A stretch of 64,000 nucleotides of DNA from Hypomyces perniciosus (GCA_008477525.1 SPDT01000013.1:1039501-1103500); one strand, 5' to 3'; positions 12,134-24,616 are shown, counted from the first letter of the stretch. Numbers and translations are program-made. The notes: a model not told the origin generated them from the sequence alone.

Positions 12134-12863
12134 GATAAAAATAACAAATAAGATTTATGAGCTGAAAATTTTGTGGTTGCTGTTAAGCATTAAATAGCTC
12201 AAGCTTCAACAATATATTTGGAAACTCCGTCGATAAGCTGGCCATTACTGAAGCCATCACATCATGAAAAGGGAACTATTGATTCAATCGCCCCGGTCAT
12301 TGGTTACTGAATACTATTACGAATATTGATACGTTGTGGTTGTTTTGGCTACGATAACCGGGGCTTCTTCACCATTGAACAAAGCAGCCAGCCACTTAAC
12401 TGTAGTTTTCAGTAACACGACCCATGCAAACCACTAGCGTGCAATTGAGAATTACCCACACGGCCCGCTGGTAACTATCGACTGGAATGTCTCACATTGT
12501 GGCGTTCTAGTGAAATGGTGCTGGGTACGAAGTATGTACTATGCACGAGCATGAATTGAGACAGCCATAACTTAACTAGCAACGCATTCAAATACTGAAG
12601 ACATTATTTTGCCCGTTCATCTACTATTGGTTCACGGAGCATGCTAATACCGAGTAAAGAATTCGTTTGCAACACTTTGCCAGGTTGGGCAGGTTACTGG
12701 ACCCGAGCTCTCGGTTACACGAAATCGTCGCTACTGACCATGTGGCATATTTTCGTAAGCTGGCCATTTGACGCAAAACGTGTGGCTTCAGAGCTTCTTC
12801 AGTGGTCATTCCTCTTTCTTACACTTCCCTTGTCCCTCTTATTCTCCTCAAGTGTTCCAATTA
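12134..12863. other. Intergenic, no recognisable feature
   Basis: About 730 bp. The open frames seen here (for example 12641-13006) are not supported by any family resemblance. Confidence 0.4.
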
Positions 12864-13623
12864 CAGGGGAAGAAGAAGCAGAAGTTGTTCGGAGTCTGTG
12901 GACAAAACGTGGGGAATATCAGCAGGCTCTTCGCTTTAACGGGCGCAACAAAGCTCCCTGCAAACTCCATCTTCATCCTCATCATGGGCATGGTGGGCAC
13001 CGGTAACAACAGCTTCATCTCTTCGTGTACCGGCAAACGAGTGCCTGTCGATCATGGGCTACAAGCTTGTGAGTATCATCGCTACTCTAACTCCGTATAT
13101 ACATTTGTAGCTTATGAACTACTAGATACCCAGGAAATCAGTTTCTTCAACTTTCACATCAGCGGCAATCTGGTGTACATGATAGACACGCCAGAGTTTA
13201 ACGACACCGATCGCTATGATACGGAGACCCCGCGTACACTCGCTGCCTTTCTAAGTCCGTCGTATTTAAGGAATATGAATACATACATATCACATTGCCT
13301 ATCTGTATCGCATCATGGTCAAGAGACTAACTGATTCGAGTGGGCTTAATACTGAATTTTTTAGGGCGTGGTGTGGATAGCTACTACTTAGAGAAAGGTC
13401 GCTACTGCTACTGCCTTTTGGAACTCGCATGACAGAGAGGTTGCAGCGGGAAGTTGAACTGAGACATAATACAGAGTTCTTTGGTGTAATAGGCTCTGAA
13501 GGTACTCGTATACTTCGCCATTGTAAGTTCCACCAGGACCCGCAGCAGCTTCCGGAATCAGTACTGTCTATTAGCCAGGCTGTGGTATCTGAGTCGATCC
13601 TGAGACGCACATTACATCTATAA
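12864..13623 (+). pseudogene. P-loop GTPase, AIG1/ribosome-binding-GTPase-like, degenerate
   Basis: Plus-strand pieces follow the family order: IFILIMGMVGTGNNSFISS (P-loop; the invariant GKS lysine appears as N), DHGLQAC (switch-like), VYMIDTPEFNDTDRYDTE (G3 DTPG with E in place of G), then in other frames GVVWIATT (about 13362-13386, normally followed by the nucleotide-specificity region), REVELRHNTEFFGVIGSEG and RILRH (13429-13530). Such proteins are fungal cytosolic G proteins of mostly unknown role. A 42-bp GTGAGT...TGTAG segment at 13069-13110 is a possible short intron; it is in frame either way. Loss of the P-loop lysine plus frameshifts after 13334 make function very unlikely. Confidence 0.65.
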
Positions 13624-14896
13624 ATGGAGCTGTGGATCTACAAGGGTCAGTAAATCCTCCACGTCTTTACCGTGGAATTTGGTTGAATGAATCGCCATGG
13701 GGCTGTTCCATCCCCGATGGCCTTGAGGTCGGTTTGCTGACTCAATCGGTTCATAGTGCCCAGACTTAGGTGGTTGACTGTTAGTTCAAGGATTGGTTTA
13801 GTAAGGGCTACTAAAAAATCAAGATCATTCTATAAACTTATGGGGCATACGGAGTACTTGGGTCGAAAGTATAAATTACACTACAAAGTACTACTCCATA
13901 CACAGTCAAAAGCTGACGGAATTGAAACATGTACTGCCGCACAGGTCATCTGGCTGACTGGGCACCACCCCCTTTGTGAGGTTATGTGGGGGAAGGCAAC
14001 AAGGTTATACTAGGAGGAGAAACGTCAAGAATAAGAGCTACATTGTACTTCGCACTCCAAGCATGTAACAGCATGAATACTTACGTCGTACAGCTGACTC
14101 GATATGAATATTAAGCTGATATTTTTCAGCCTATTTTTAAGCTTGATATGTGGCGGTTTTGGAGGCGTAACCGTATCCCTTTCCCACCTCTTTTTTCAGA
14201 CCAACCGATTGCATGCGAAATTGAACACTCGGTCCTCGCAGCCTAACCAAGCCATCTTCAGCCGCACGAGGCTGCCCAAGGCTGCCCAAGGCATGCTACC
14301 GGAGAAGTAGGTAGCGCAATCTCTTCAATCAGCAGCAGTTTACGAACTACGGGGTATTAACTACTTTGATTCTAAGCATAAGGATAATTAGGCACAGCCA
14401 ATTTAGCGCTTAGACTGAGGCAGAGTGTTGTACCGACTGGGCAGTAGGACTTGCTTCAGACTCCTTGTCGAGTTGTTGAACATTCTCACGACAAAAGACC
14501 AGCAAAAGCAGGGCTAGTTAGGGCTATCGAAGTAGTAGCCTCAAAATGGGCCCCGAAAGCTGTACACACTACGAGGTCACGGGGTAGTAACAGTGGCAAA
14601 CCACCTGGTAGAACGCTATCATCCAAGACATAGTATCGTGCAGCTGAGGTGGTGGCTTGCACATCGAACAAATCGACCAAGCCCACGTCCGCCCCCAATG
14701 CGCATCGCGCATTAGGAAGACATTCCCGCTGTTGGGCGGTAAAGAAATAGTCTGGCCCCTGAGACTTGGTTCTCCCTATATTCCCAGGAGTACTTTGTAC
14801 GCCCGGACTGCATGCAGCCTTATCTAACCTGCTCTTCCTACCTATTCTCTTCTCCGCAGATTTTTGAGTCTCCCGCCGACTCCGTAGCGGTGCAAT
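13624..14896. other. Intergenic, no recognisable feature
   Basis: About 1.3 kb upstream of the surface-protein gene. The minus-strand open frame 15031-14486 overlaps the start of that real gene and is treated as a shadow. One octamer TACGGAGT lies at 13848-13855. Confidence 0.4.
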
Positions 14897-16325
14897 ATGT
14901 GGTCGAAACATCTTGTGGCTGTCTTCCTCTTGACTGCGAGCCGTGGAACACTCGCCCAACGGTCTGATAATGAATCGATCTGCGATTACTACGCTGCCCG
15001 ACGATACGGCGAGAGTAACAGCACAACCCAATTGCGCCTCGTCGAGGGCATTGTCAGCCTCGCTTACGCTGGAGGCAACAGTCTCCCAGAAGCGATAGAC
15101 AACAGCACCGGAATTTTCAACGAGGGGAATTTTGGTGGATTACATGTCTATCTCAGGCCTTGGTTTGACGGGTCAAGTATGGAGCCACATTGAGTATCCT
15201 TTGCAAGTCACCGTTTGACATTGGTGATGTTGGGTAGAAGCGACGACGAACCTGAACAACCAACCCGTGGGCATCGATTGGCTAGATGGAGGAGCCACTG
15301 GACCGCTGGTGGCATTCCTGAACGGCTCTACAGACTCCGTCGTACTGGACAACTCTACAAATCAACAGTATGTTACCTTGCCCCTGTTGCCACTTTCGCC
15401 AGTCACTGTTCTGTCGCTCATCATTTCTCTCTAAATAAGCCGTCTGTTCACTCATTGGTTTACCGCTTTTGGTTATGTCTACGGTTGCAGTCGCGTGTCG
15501 GACTTTCCGCAGACGGCCGGCAGCGGTGCTCGTCTTTCCATTGCTTATGTTCATAAATACATGAACTTGAACCAAACTCACATCGGATATTTCATCAACC
15601 AGCTCACCTTGGCGAGCAAGTACTTTGGTTTCTCGGACCAAGATGCGCAGACACTCGACACTTCCATGAACGCGAGATACAATGTGCGATGCGCGCCCGC
15701 GGTCAACGGCCAGCTTTACTCTCTCTGCCTTGCAAAAGAGTGCCCGCTAGCACAACCCAATCCCGACTGTGATGCGTACACCAACCTCACGCCGAGTGGA
15801 TCCGATAACAACAAAACGATAGTAACTACTGTAACTCCAACATCAGCAGGACCGACTACAACAGCGTCGACCGCTACATCTACTTCCACGGCTGGAATCT
15901 CAGACTCTAATCCCAGTCTCTCAGGTGGCGCGATAGCAGGAATCGCTATTGGCAGTGCAGCCGTGTTGCTCCTGGCCATTGGTCTGTGGCTTTTCTTCCG
16001 TCGTCAAGCCGCGAAACCACACATCGTGCCCGTTCCCGTCCCGTCGGGTGGTTACGGCTCTCCCTCCCATGCCTCTCATAGCTACTACAGCCCGAATCCG
16101 CATACTAGTTTCGCCCCCTCGGGGCCGCACGATTCGTACATGGGTGGATATGGTGGATTGCCAGGTTTTTGGGCCCCGAAGCCACATGAGATGGGCCAAA
16201 ATATTCAAGAAGTGCCACCGAGCGCGACTTCACCAGGCATACAGATAGCGGAGATGGAGAGCCCAGGTTATCCACCGATTGAACAAGTTCCGCCAAGAAG
16301 TATTAGTAGTCCCACAGAGAGATGA
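14897..16325 (+). CDS. Secreted ectodomain protein with one C-terminal transmembrane segment
   Basis: Intact three-exon gene. Exons are 14897-15176, 15238-15367 and 15440-16325; introns are 61 bp (GTATGG...GGGTAG) and 72 bp (GTATGT...AATAAG, branch CTCTAAAT). The spliced frame is 1296 nt, 431 aa. A signal peptide (about residues 1-20) is followed by CDYYAARRYGES, GGLHVYLRPWFDGS, GIDWLDGGATGP, LFTHWFTAFGYVYGC and YVHKYMNLNQTHIGYFINQL. A Thr/Ser-rich stalk follows, then a TM helix (AIAGIAIGSAAVLLLAIG) with a stop-transfer RRQ and a proline/serine/tyrosine-rich cytosolic tail. This architecture matches a widespread uncharacterised family in Eurotiomycetes, related in layout to wall-stress-sensor-like or cell-surface proteins. 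The ectodomain has several cysteines. Location: plasma membrane, facing the wall. Function unknown. Confidence 0.88.
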
Positions 16326-16427
16326 TGTAGATGGACTAAACAACAAGGAGAAGATATATAAGAGGACGTAGACAAGCCATATCATATTAATGTAACTTAC
16401 CGTCTGAAGACGAATGACTTTCATGGT

Positions 16428-16678
16428 AATAATGTCAGGTGCCCAAAGAGGCAAAGGAGCAATGACACTACTAGGGGTCCCTTCCCCTAGTCTGGATCAT
16501 GTGACTGCCTTAGAGAAGGATATATAAAGAAGGACACTTCCCCCCGAGATAAAAGGAAGGTCAGAGATGAATACAGTCACCTACCTGCTCCCTAACTGTT
16601 AGGCCCCAGCTACACTGCGGCTCGGATCCTTCCCAGACTCCTTCACTCGCCTCTTGTGCCTGTATCACTGACAAACAA
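16428..16678. repeat. Solo LTR, family A copy 1, with imperfect 5-bp duplication
   Basis: LTR spans 16433-16673 (241 bp), starting TGTCAGGTGCCC and ending CACTGACA. It aligns over its length with 21652-21872, sharing GGCAA, a TATATAAAGA promoter-like box, CCGAGATAAA, TACCTGCTCCCTAACT and CTCGGATCCTTCC. Flanks are AATAA on the left and AACAA on the right, one mismatch apart. No internal retrotransposon sequence adjoins it. Confidence 0.8.
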
Positions 16679-16979
16679 TGTCCAGTCACCATTCACTTTA
16701 ATATTGGTCTGATTGTACATAAAGGAAAAGAAATCTCCTTTCTCGGTGAACTTGCCCATCATGCTTAACCGGAACAAGGTAAAATGAATTATTCTTAGAA
16801 ATTCATTTAGAAACGAGAATATTAGGTCAAGTTAGATATGTACAGCAGTCCAAGCGTTACTACATCAATCCGATCCTTCTCGATGTTAATTTGCATGAAT
16901 CCCGTAAGTTTGAGAGGTCTTTTGCCAGATTTTGTCTCTAATATGGGTAAGTGTCCTACCACACAACGTAGCCTTTTAA

Positions 16980-17410
16980 TAATTCTTTTATATTTATAAA
17001 TAAAGGATTTATAAATAACTTTTATACCTTTTTTATAATTCTGAAAGTATTTATATTTTATAAGTAAAAAATAAAAAACTAAAAGACTTTTATTAAAAAT
17101 TAAAAAAAAAATTAAAAGATTATTTATGAAAATAAAAGAATAAAAAATAATTTAAATTTATATTAAAAAGAATATTAATTAAGACGAAATTAAGCAAACG
17201 TTTATATAATACTATGAATAATATAATAAAAAATACTTAAAGTCGAGCGCGAGCGCACAGCCCTGGCGTTTAGCAATCTGCAGCAAGATTAGTCTCTGTA
17301 ATTTCATCTTTTACCCTGAGTCCTCCAAGCTTAGCCAGCTGAATGGTGATTTGGCCAGTCACTTTTTTAATTAATATTAAAATTATATTTTTTTAATTAT
17401 AAAAAGTTAA
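16980..17410. repeat. Small AT-rich, RIP-like island
   Basis: 16980-17240 and 17360-17410 are almost entirely A/T with long T, A and TTAA runs, sharply different from both flanks, and similar in texture to the large block at 27471-49640. No coding trace is left. Probably a decayed repeat fragment. Confidence 0.5.
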
Positions 17411-18092
17411 AAATTAGCCACATTGTTGTTATCCCGCGAAAGGTCAATGGTTCTACCTCCTTTTAGACTTCCGCCATTGACACGACTGCCAGCCCACTCT
17501 TTGGGAACCGCCAGATCCAGAATGATCTTAGCTGCTGTCTCTATACACCGGGGGCAGATGGGTGATAACCATCTCCAGCGCAGCAGCTGAGAGTCTAAAG
17601 TTGGTGTCGATCTCGAAGGGCAAGACAAACACATATGGCCAGTTGCCAGATTATGTCGGAGGCCGGGCAATGGTCATCAGCCATTCCAAAGGTGATGTCG
17701 GGCAACGGCTGTTGGAGTTGACATGATAGACATATATGTGGTCTGGATATGAGCAGAATTATACTCTTGAGAGATCGTGTTAGTGTATTCTTTGGAATCC
17801 AGTGACTCGTACATGGCAAACATGGTCCCGCTCGCGGAGAAATCTACGGTATTCAAAGTTATATCGAGGTTCAGTGTCCTCTTATAGTCCATGTAGCGAT
17901 ACCCCAGCAATGGAAACGACAGGTTGCCAAGTTCTTCATAGGAACCGTAGTGATGGCCATACAGTGCAGATTAGTCCGGCAGGCAAGTTGGAAAGTTTGC
18001 AGGAAATCCGCACCGCCGTTCTCAAGTACTCGCTCACCTCCAGTTCCCTGCCTGAAGATGAAGGTCATCTCAATGAAGACATTAAACCTCAA
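17407..18092 (-). pseudogene. Unidentified coding remnant
   Basis: Several minus-strand pieces in different frames could belong to one decayed gene: about 17930-17680 (LGYRYMDYKRTLNLDITLNT and following), a tail near 17680-17530 with WPYVFVLPFEID, and an upstream piece from 18092. Sequence looks protein-like but I cannot name a family, and stops separate the frames. Confidence 0.25.
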
Positions 18093-18299
18093 TCACTAAA
18101 GAACCCGAAATTGGGGACTTTGCTGTTGAGCCGCACAACTCGTGAATTTAGAGGTAGCCAGCTACCTGCAACATACACATAGTCCTCTTTCCAACCTCCT
18201 TCACTGTTCCCTTTACTCCCAAACACTAACAATCGAAGCAATGGTAAAGCCAAACCAAGATCAAACCAGCACACCCAAAGGACAGAATCCTAATATAAA

Positions 18300-18854
18300 T
18301 CAACCCTGGAATGCCCTAAAGACATCGAAGAAGAATTTCGCCGTTTTAGCAATAATGGTTGCATTGTCGATTTTTCCAGAAATGCCACCATTTGGAGATT
18401 TACATGTCTCTCCGGGATTCTGAATTTGAACGATTGCCTTTAATCCAGTATCACCGCGAATAGTGCTCCAAGGCTTGTTATTGCAAAATGTCGTTCCTTT
18501 GCAGCACTTGAAAAAGCTTTTTGCGATTGCATCCGCAATATCTGACCGAGAATAATGCGCATTATCGAACAAGTAGTTGTTTTGCACGCACACAGCTGCT
18601 GTACCCGCAGCAAACTTCACAGCATGTGATGCCTTAATTAGAATGCTATCTTCAATGCTGCCCGACTGAAGGCTATTCTGTTTAAGGGCAACGGCAAGAG
18701 CCTGTAGATCGGCGGAGGCAACACCCGAGTTCGCCCCTTGGAGGGAACAGGCTTCCTGGGGCATAAGTCCGCGAGGATCGATTCTAAGACCTGCCCCATG
18801 TGCAACGGCGGAAAGGCCAAGAAGAAGAAAGCCGAGGTTGAGTTTGAAGAGCAT
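18300..18854 (-). CDS. Small secreted cysteine-containing protein
   Basis: Intact single-exon frame of 184 aa, ATG at 18854-18852 and TGA at 18302-18300. A clear signal peptide (LFKLNLGFLLLGLSAVAHG) starts it. The mature part has six cysteines (EACSL, AAVCVQ, KCCKG, TFCNN, ETCKS), a conserved-looking RGDTGLKAIVQI segment, and DNAHYSRSDIADAIAKSF, which suggests a helix packed by disulfides. This layout resembles small secreted proteins found across plant- and soil-associated ascomycetes, but I cannot assign it to a named family, and I do not claim an effector or toxin role. The last 30 residues after CKSPNG are less typical and might include an unrecognised intron. No damage visible. Confidence 0.65.
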   Translation of the reverse strand: MLFKLNLGFLLLGLSAVAHGAGLRIDPRGLMPQEACSLQGANSGVASADLQALAVALKQNSLQSGSIEDSILIKASHAVKFAAGTAAVCVQNNYLFDNAHYSRSDIADAIAKSFFKCCKGTTFCNNKPWSTIRGDTGLKAIVQIQNPGETCKSPNGGISGKIDNATIIAKTAKFFFDVFRAFQG

Positions 18855-21651
18855 TGTGATGATGGTTTGTTGCTAGAATGCTGATGATGACTTCAGAGAA
18901 GGTTGAGAGTAGTGATGGTGTTTGTTGGAGTGTTTGTTGGAGTGTTTGTTGAGATGTGTTGTTCCAAGACAGTCTGATGGAAAACATGGCTATTGACATG
19001 ACTATATATACATGTGAAAGTCTGTGATGATGATGATGAAGCATACAGCGAACAGGTAAGCCTTCATACCTCACGTCTGAGCACAGTGGCTGTGCTGTAT
19101 CGCAGCGCCCTCTGAATGGGAGACTAAATTGGAGTATACAAGATATCTCTCATAGCTTTTTGGTCACAAACAACCGTTATGGAGTCTTTTTTGTGAAATA
19201 CGAGAGTCCGTGACATAACTTCCTTCTGTTTCCAGCAGACAGTAAATGGCCCTTTGTTTCGGAGTGTAGATAGTGTCTTCTCAACTGATTATCAATCCTG
19301 CTGCATTTCGTATCTCCCTGTATCGCACAGACCTTTTTGCGACCTAGCATTTAAACTTACATTAGGTTACGAACTATCGCAGCATAATACTTCATGTGAT
19401 GTTTTTGACGGTACATAGATGGTACTTCCCCTGGCACTAATGATATAGACTAATAAAGGTACTGCTGAGGTCTATCAGAATAAAGGCCATCTCCACTAAA
19501 CAATGCACTTCGTGTGCTTTGACGTCAAGCCGCTCAAGGTGCTCACTATTCCTGATATGGCAAGTGATATTTATATATAAGCGCCAAGAGCAATGCGATA
19601 ACGTGAACTCCACTATGAGAGGAGAATGTAAGCCTTGGACAGGTATTTAACTTGATTTTACAATATGGCTACAAAGACAATTGGTGCAACGAGCCAACAG
19701 TCTTGACCCATAAAATACTACCTACACCCAATACAAGGAACTTCAAGAAGCTTAGCTATCAAGGTAGCAGCTCCAAAGATGCAAGAGCCACAATAAATGC
19801 CTCATTGAAGATATCATGTGCCATTAAGAGTTATATACCTCAATGTTCTAAACAGTAGTTATAGGATTTCCCCATAAACTAAAGCTCAGCAGTTAGTCAT
19901 ATAGTTCCTATTACCTTACATAAATAGTGGATTTTCGCTTGCAAATCTTACTTTAATTCTTAGCCCGTTTTATAGCTACAAGGAGCTCGTAATTGTAATA
20001 ATAATATAGCAGTAAAGTAAATTATGATCTTAATAGGGTGGTATACTTTGAACTAACCACCGTTTTCATAAGCTCAGTCACTATAATAGGTACCTGTTAG
20101 ACCATAAATCCAGCACAAGTACTCTGTACTCCATTAGGTCATTATATTATATATATAGAGTAGATCACGATATAACACAAATCATAGCATATAAAATGCT
20201 ATTTATGCTTGACGTCTCTAATGTATAAATAAGCACCTGGAAATAAAATCAAAGTTTTAAGCTAGAGCTATATTAGGGGCAGTACTACCCTTTTATTCAC
20301 CTAGGCTCATAATTAATAAACCCTAATTCCAATAAAAGTAACCCTTTATCTCCGTACAAGTAAGCTTATTGAGTATTTTTTCGTATCTCTCATAGTAATC
20401 ATATTAAAAAACCATTGGGAATAGGAAGGTACGATGAATTATGTTATGGTCAGCAGAAATAACGTATCCCGCAACTAAGCCACACATTAGTTCCAAAGGT
20501 TGCTTAATATAGAACGTTCATACTAGTGCATAGTGGCGTTAAACGCTCTAATAATAGTAGTAATGCTTTGGTGGCGGCTTACACTCTCGGTAACGGTAGG
20601 CAACGCTGTACACTGACCTGAAATTGTTACTGTGGTTATGCTGAATTGGCATGTTCCTCCTCAAGACTTCCCTTGGACACTTCTTGTTAAGGATTTTCTG
20701 TAATGACACACCCTGTGGCATGGCGGACCATTGAAGAATGCAGTGAGACGAAATCTGGTTTTTCTTATCCGCAGGATATGCAATCATATAATTCATGCCA
20801 GAACTACCGAGGCGGTATCGTTGGCTCACTTCATTCTTAGGCCTCCTCCACACACAGAAATGGCGGTAGTAAAATGACCAAGAGCAGAGCGCATGACCCT
20901 AAACTCAAGGTTGACTACTCGAGGAAAAGTCTACTCGAAGTGGGGCAGTCTAGGGCCGTAAGCAGTTCGGCTAAAGGAGTCGTCACGCCTGGAAGCACTA
21001 GAGGTTGAATTCTTAATGGGATCAATTGTGATAGTGTATGCGGTTCGCTCATTGAATGTATTTGAGAAGATAGCAGGTGATCGGATGTATTTATCGCGAT
21101 AAGTTATATAGTATAGACTTTATGTCGGTGGTAGATCTGTTGTGTATTGCGGGGTGGCAGTCTGCATGAATCCATAGGTAGGTCAAGATGGCTATCACAA
21201 AAGCTCCCACTGAGTGTTGGGCTGTCAAAAATGTAACAAATCACAGATTCCCTTGATGGCCATTGCATCTTGTAGCTACCTATGTAGGTATTTAGCACTA
21301 GACAGGTATATTTGTTTCACAACACGCCCAAGGCCCTACAGTGTCTAATTGGCCTACCAATCGGTTCTCTTGCGCGACATAAGCTACCCGGAACATCAAC
21401 ATACAGTTTACCCATCAACTATTATGCCTATTTGCCTTGTATTCTCAATTGTCTTTAAGCCAATGCCATATTCGCTGGCTCCTTGGAGTGGCCGTTATAG
21501 GCACAGTCTTCACTACCCTATACGACCCCTGCAAAATCACGATACTGCTATGTCTCTGTTTAATGGACTTTGGCAGCGCAAGCAAGACTATTGGTTATGC
21601 TTTCATGTCTCAGACAAGCCAATTATACCTCAGCTTTGCTGTGAATGCTGC
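18855..21651. other. Gene-poor region
   Basis: About 2.8 kb without a supportable gene. A minus-strand frame at 20853-20548 (LGSSGMNYMIAYPADKK...) and plus-strand pieces at 21437-21650 (LLGVAVIGTVF..., hydrophobic) look like gene fragments, the second cut by the solo LTR at 21652. Neither is long enough to name. An 18-bp triplet run lies at 18895-18960 (GTTTGTTGGAGT repeated) within the upstream region of the secreted-protein gene. Confidence 0.35.
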
Positions 21652-21877
21652 TGTCAGGCGCCCAAGGAGGCAAGGGGTAATATCACTAGCAGGGGCCGGG
21701 GGCCCCTAGCCTATAGCAGGAGATATAAAGAAAAACACTTGCCCGAGATAAATAGAAGATTAGAGATTAATACAGTCAATTACCTGCTCCCTAACTATTA
21801 GGCTATAGTGTAGCTGTAGCTCGGATCCTTCCTAGACCCCTTCAGACTCCTCTTATCCCTGTGTCTCTAACAGCTGC
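21647..21877. repeat. Solo LTR, family A copy 2, with exact 5-bp duplication GCTGC
   Basis: LTR spans 21652-21872 (221 bp), TGTCAGGCGCCC to CTCTAACA, flanked by GCTGC at 21647-21651 and again at 21873-21877. This is the classic mark of LTR-retrotransposon insertion followed by LTR-LTR recombination. It is shorter than copy 1 by small deletions and carries several C-to-T changes. Confidence 0.88.
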
Positions 21878-24616
21878 CGCAGTCCTACCCCTATCTAACT
21901 CATTACTGATTTCTTAATTTAGGTTTCTAGAAGGTTTGCCAGTATAACTATTGCACTCTTCCAATATTCGTTACACTACTTGATCTCCTTTATCTATATC
22001 TATACAGTCGAGATGAGCGCTGTGTTATCCAGCGCTCTAAATAGCGGAGCCTCAACAGTTATTAGCCCCAACACTATAACTATCTTCAGGGCCTTTCAGC
22101 GTTTCTGTAAGACCTAGGCAAACTTTATAGTAACTTCGCTAGCGATATAATTGTTGGTGAGAGAATTTGACATAAGGTAGGATGCACTGTTCCGTCCCGC
22201 CGTTACAGTTATTGGGGATGAATAGTATCCTAATTATCCATAATATGCAGAGCTGCCATAAAAAAATGGCCAATTACATGGAACTATCTATTATGGCCTG
22301 GAATAAACCAATCTATTAAAGCATTAAAATAGTTTCTAGTATAATCGGCTTATAGAGCTTTAGTAATCTAAAAGGGTTCGTATAGGCATCACATAGGCGA
22401 ACAGCCTGCAATGGAAGCTATAGCCTGGGAGATTGGCATAAAGATCTCGCAATTGATGAATCCCTCAAGGTTTTTATGCAATGGTTACGAAATGTCATGG
22501 TGATAGCTAAAGCAGTGTTGTGACGTAGGCGGGGCTGCAACTCTCACCTTCATACAAAGTAGATGTCTCTCATCTTTAATTCCGTAAACCAACATCAGTG
22601 TATTGACCAACAAGCTAGTAAATATTGCCAGATACAAGAAAAATATTCTAGGGTATTATGATTTGAGATGTACTATAAATAAAACATTTTATCCCACAAT
22701 GCCTAAGTAAACGAATGCCTGTCTAAGGGATCGCGCCATTCTGACCCGCCCGTCAGCGTGAAGAGCCAAAATTCTGCCTGTTTTTCAACGTCACATGGAC
22801 CCATGACAATCAGACACATGCAACGGAGATCGGCAGTCTGCACCGACCTCCACCGTAGCGAGCCGTGACAGGGAATGCAGCAAGTGACCCCTCTATTCCA
22901 CAGTAGTAATACCACCCTACCAACGGGAGATATATACTATAAAGACTAGGTATCCGACTAATCGGATTGCTTTCCCGGATAATGGGATACCCATAATGCA
23001 CGCGTGTGTCCCCTGCACATAGGTAGTTATACTATACCTATTAGCCTACTAAACCCCTCCTCTCTACTCTGTATCAACCTCATACGATTTTTTTTCAAGT
23101 GTGTTTAACGCTAATTCAAGCATGAAATATGCACTGGCCGAGAATCTTAACACTAATTAGAAATAATTCCCCTTAGAGCTCAAGCCAGTAGTACTACATT
23201 CCATCGGGTTCTGCATATGCAGATGCTACTACTGCTTACTTGAAGCTGACTAGCTAACTAAGTTGTCGGTTCGGAAGCTTGCGGCCAGGCTAGTAAAACT
23301 CCAGCTTCTTGAGTGGCTTGAATGAGTGTTTGTCACATTTCATACATTCTTGTTCTCTCTTTTCTTTTTATGGAGGAGTCGCCCGCTAGTAAATCTCAAC
23401 TTATAACTGACTGAGTAGAGAAAACGCCCCTGTAAAAACAGTTTAATTACGGAGCTTATAATAGAGGCGGAGAAATAAAGATTCTTACTGTTTGAAATAA
23501 ACCTCTCATTGTTGTTCTTAAAAGCTCATAGTGAAAATTGGAGCAGCTAAAATCTTTAGGCACTCCCTTGGTGTTTGTCCATCCAGGTACGGAGTACTTC
23601 GTAGCATCTCTCGGTGTCAGACCAAAATCCAGCAAAATGTGAGCCCACACTGTGCGTGTGGATAAGTGACCTTATATGCTATGCGGCACTCGGCTTATCG
23701 GACTAGGGGACCGGATTTATCACACATGCAGTTATTGCCAATTGACATATTCTTCTCAAAATTGTTTAGTGCCGGCTACAACTGAAAGAGGAATATGACT
23801 CTCGGTAGGTAACACTACGCCATTTATGGTGAAAGCAGGCGTGACCTACAAAGTGCTTGTCTCATCAATGCCTATACTAGTATAAGAAAGAAATACTACT
23901 CCGTACTGGAGTTTTTGTATATGTCCCAAGCGTTAGCAGTAGTACAATAGTGTTGAGTCATCACCCATAGTGAGCGATGGATCCTAGGTGCAATAGCGCC
24001 TTTATTAAGTCCGTGGATGCATGTAAACTGTATCACATGTAGTACATTGCATAAGAACTTAATCCAGTTGTTCGCTTTCTAATTACATGCAAAAAGTGTG
24101 GACGCCGGCGAGGCACTCGTGTGTAACAGCGACCAAACTGTTGGGAAAAAACAGTTACGTAGTCAGCTTATTTACATCACGAAGATGGGGTGCCAGAATT
24201 CCACTCAATTGCTCCATATGCTCTGCGTTCCCCTCCTGTCTTCATTGGGTTCTCTTCCAGCCATTTTATTATAAAAGCAGAACGCCGCGCGTTCTGTTTC
24301 ACCTCACGTCAGATCACAGGTTCACTTGCATATACATTCTTACACATTACGAGAACTAGACTAACGTTATCCGACACAAACTGTGGTCCGAACCTTCACA
24401 GCTATTAAACTATCACATAGCCAAGGCTCGCTCCCATCTTCATCAGGTCAGTTGTCCACAGAGTCATCTAAGTCGATGGTTATAAGTCACGTCAGAGAAA
24501 AAAACAGCGTTAAGCCCTAAGAGATTAGAAATGTGTCGTCGGAGATGGGCAGAGACTTATAGAATGAGCTGAATACTGTGGCTTGCGTAGGGGAGACTCA
24601 CAGTGAAACAAAAGCT
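21878..24616. other. Gene-poor region
   Basis: About 2.7 kb with no supportable coding sequence. Two octamers of the ACTCCGTA class lie at 23588-23595 and 23898-23905. Two weakly similar, oppositely oriented segments near 22945 and 23690 were considered and rejected as element ends. Confidence 0.4.

Noticed and set aside
14486..15031. Minus-strand 181-codon open frame
   Set aside because: It overlaps the start and signal peptide of the well-supported three-exon surface-protein gene on the plus strand and has no family resemblance.
21180..21290. Imperfect inverted repeat around CATAGGTAGGT / ACCTATGTAGG
   Set aside because: Arms differ by several insertions and there is no duplication at the ends; chance or a weak hairpin is sufficient.
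22945..23710. Pair of oppositely oriented CCGA(C)TAA-rich segments looking like ends of a pogo-type transposon
   Set aside because: Only about 60 percent similar over some 20 bases, no clear flanking TA duplication, and no transposase trace between them.
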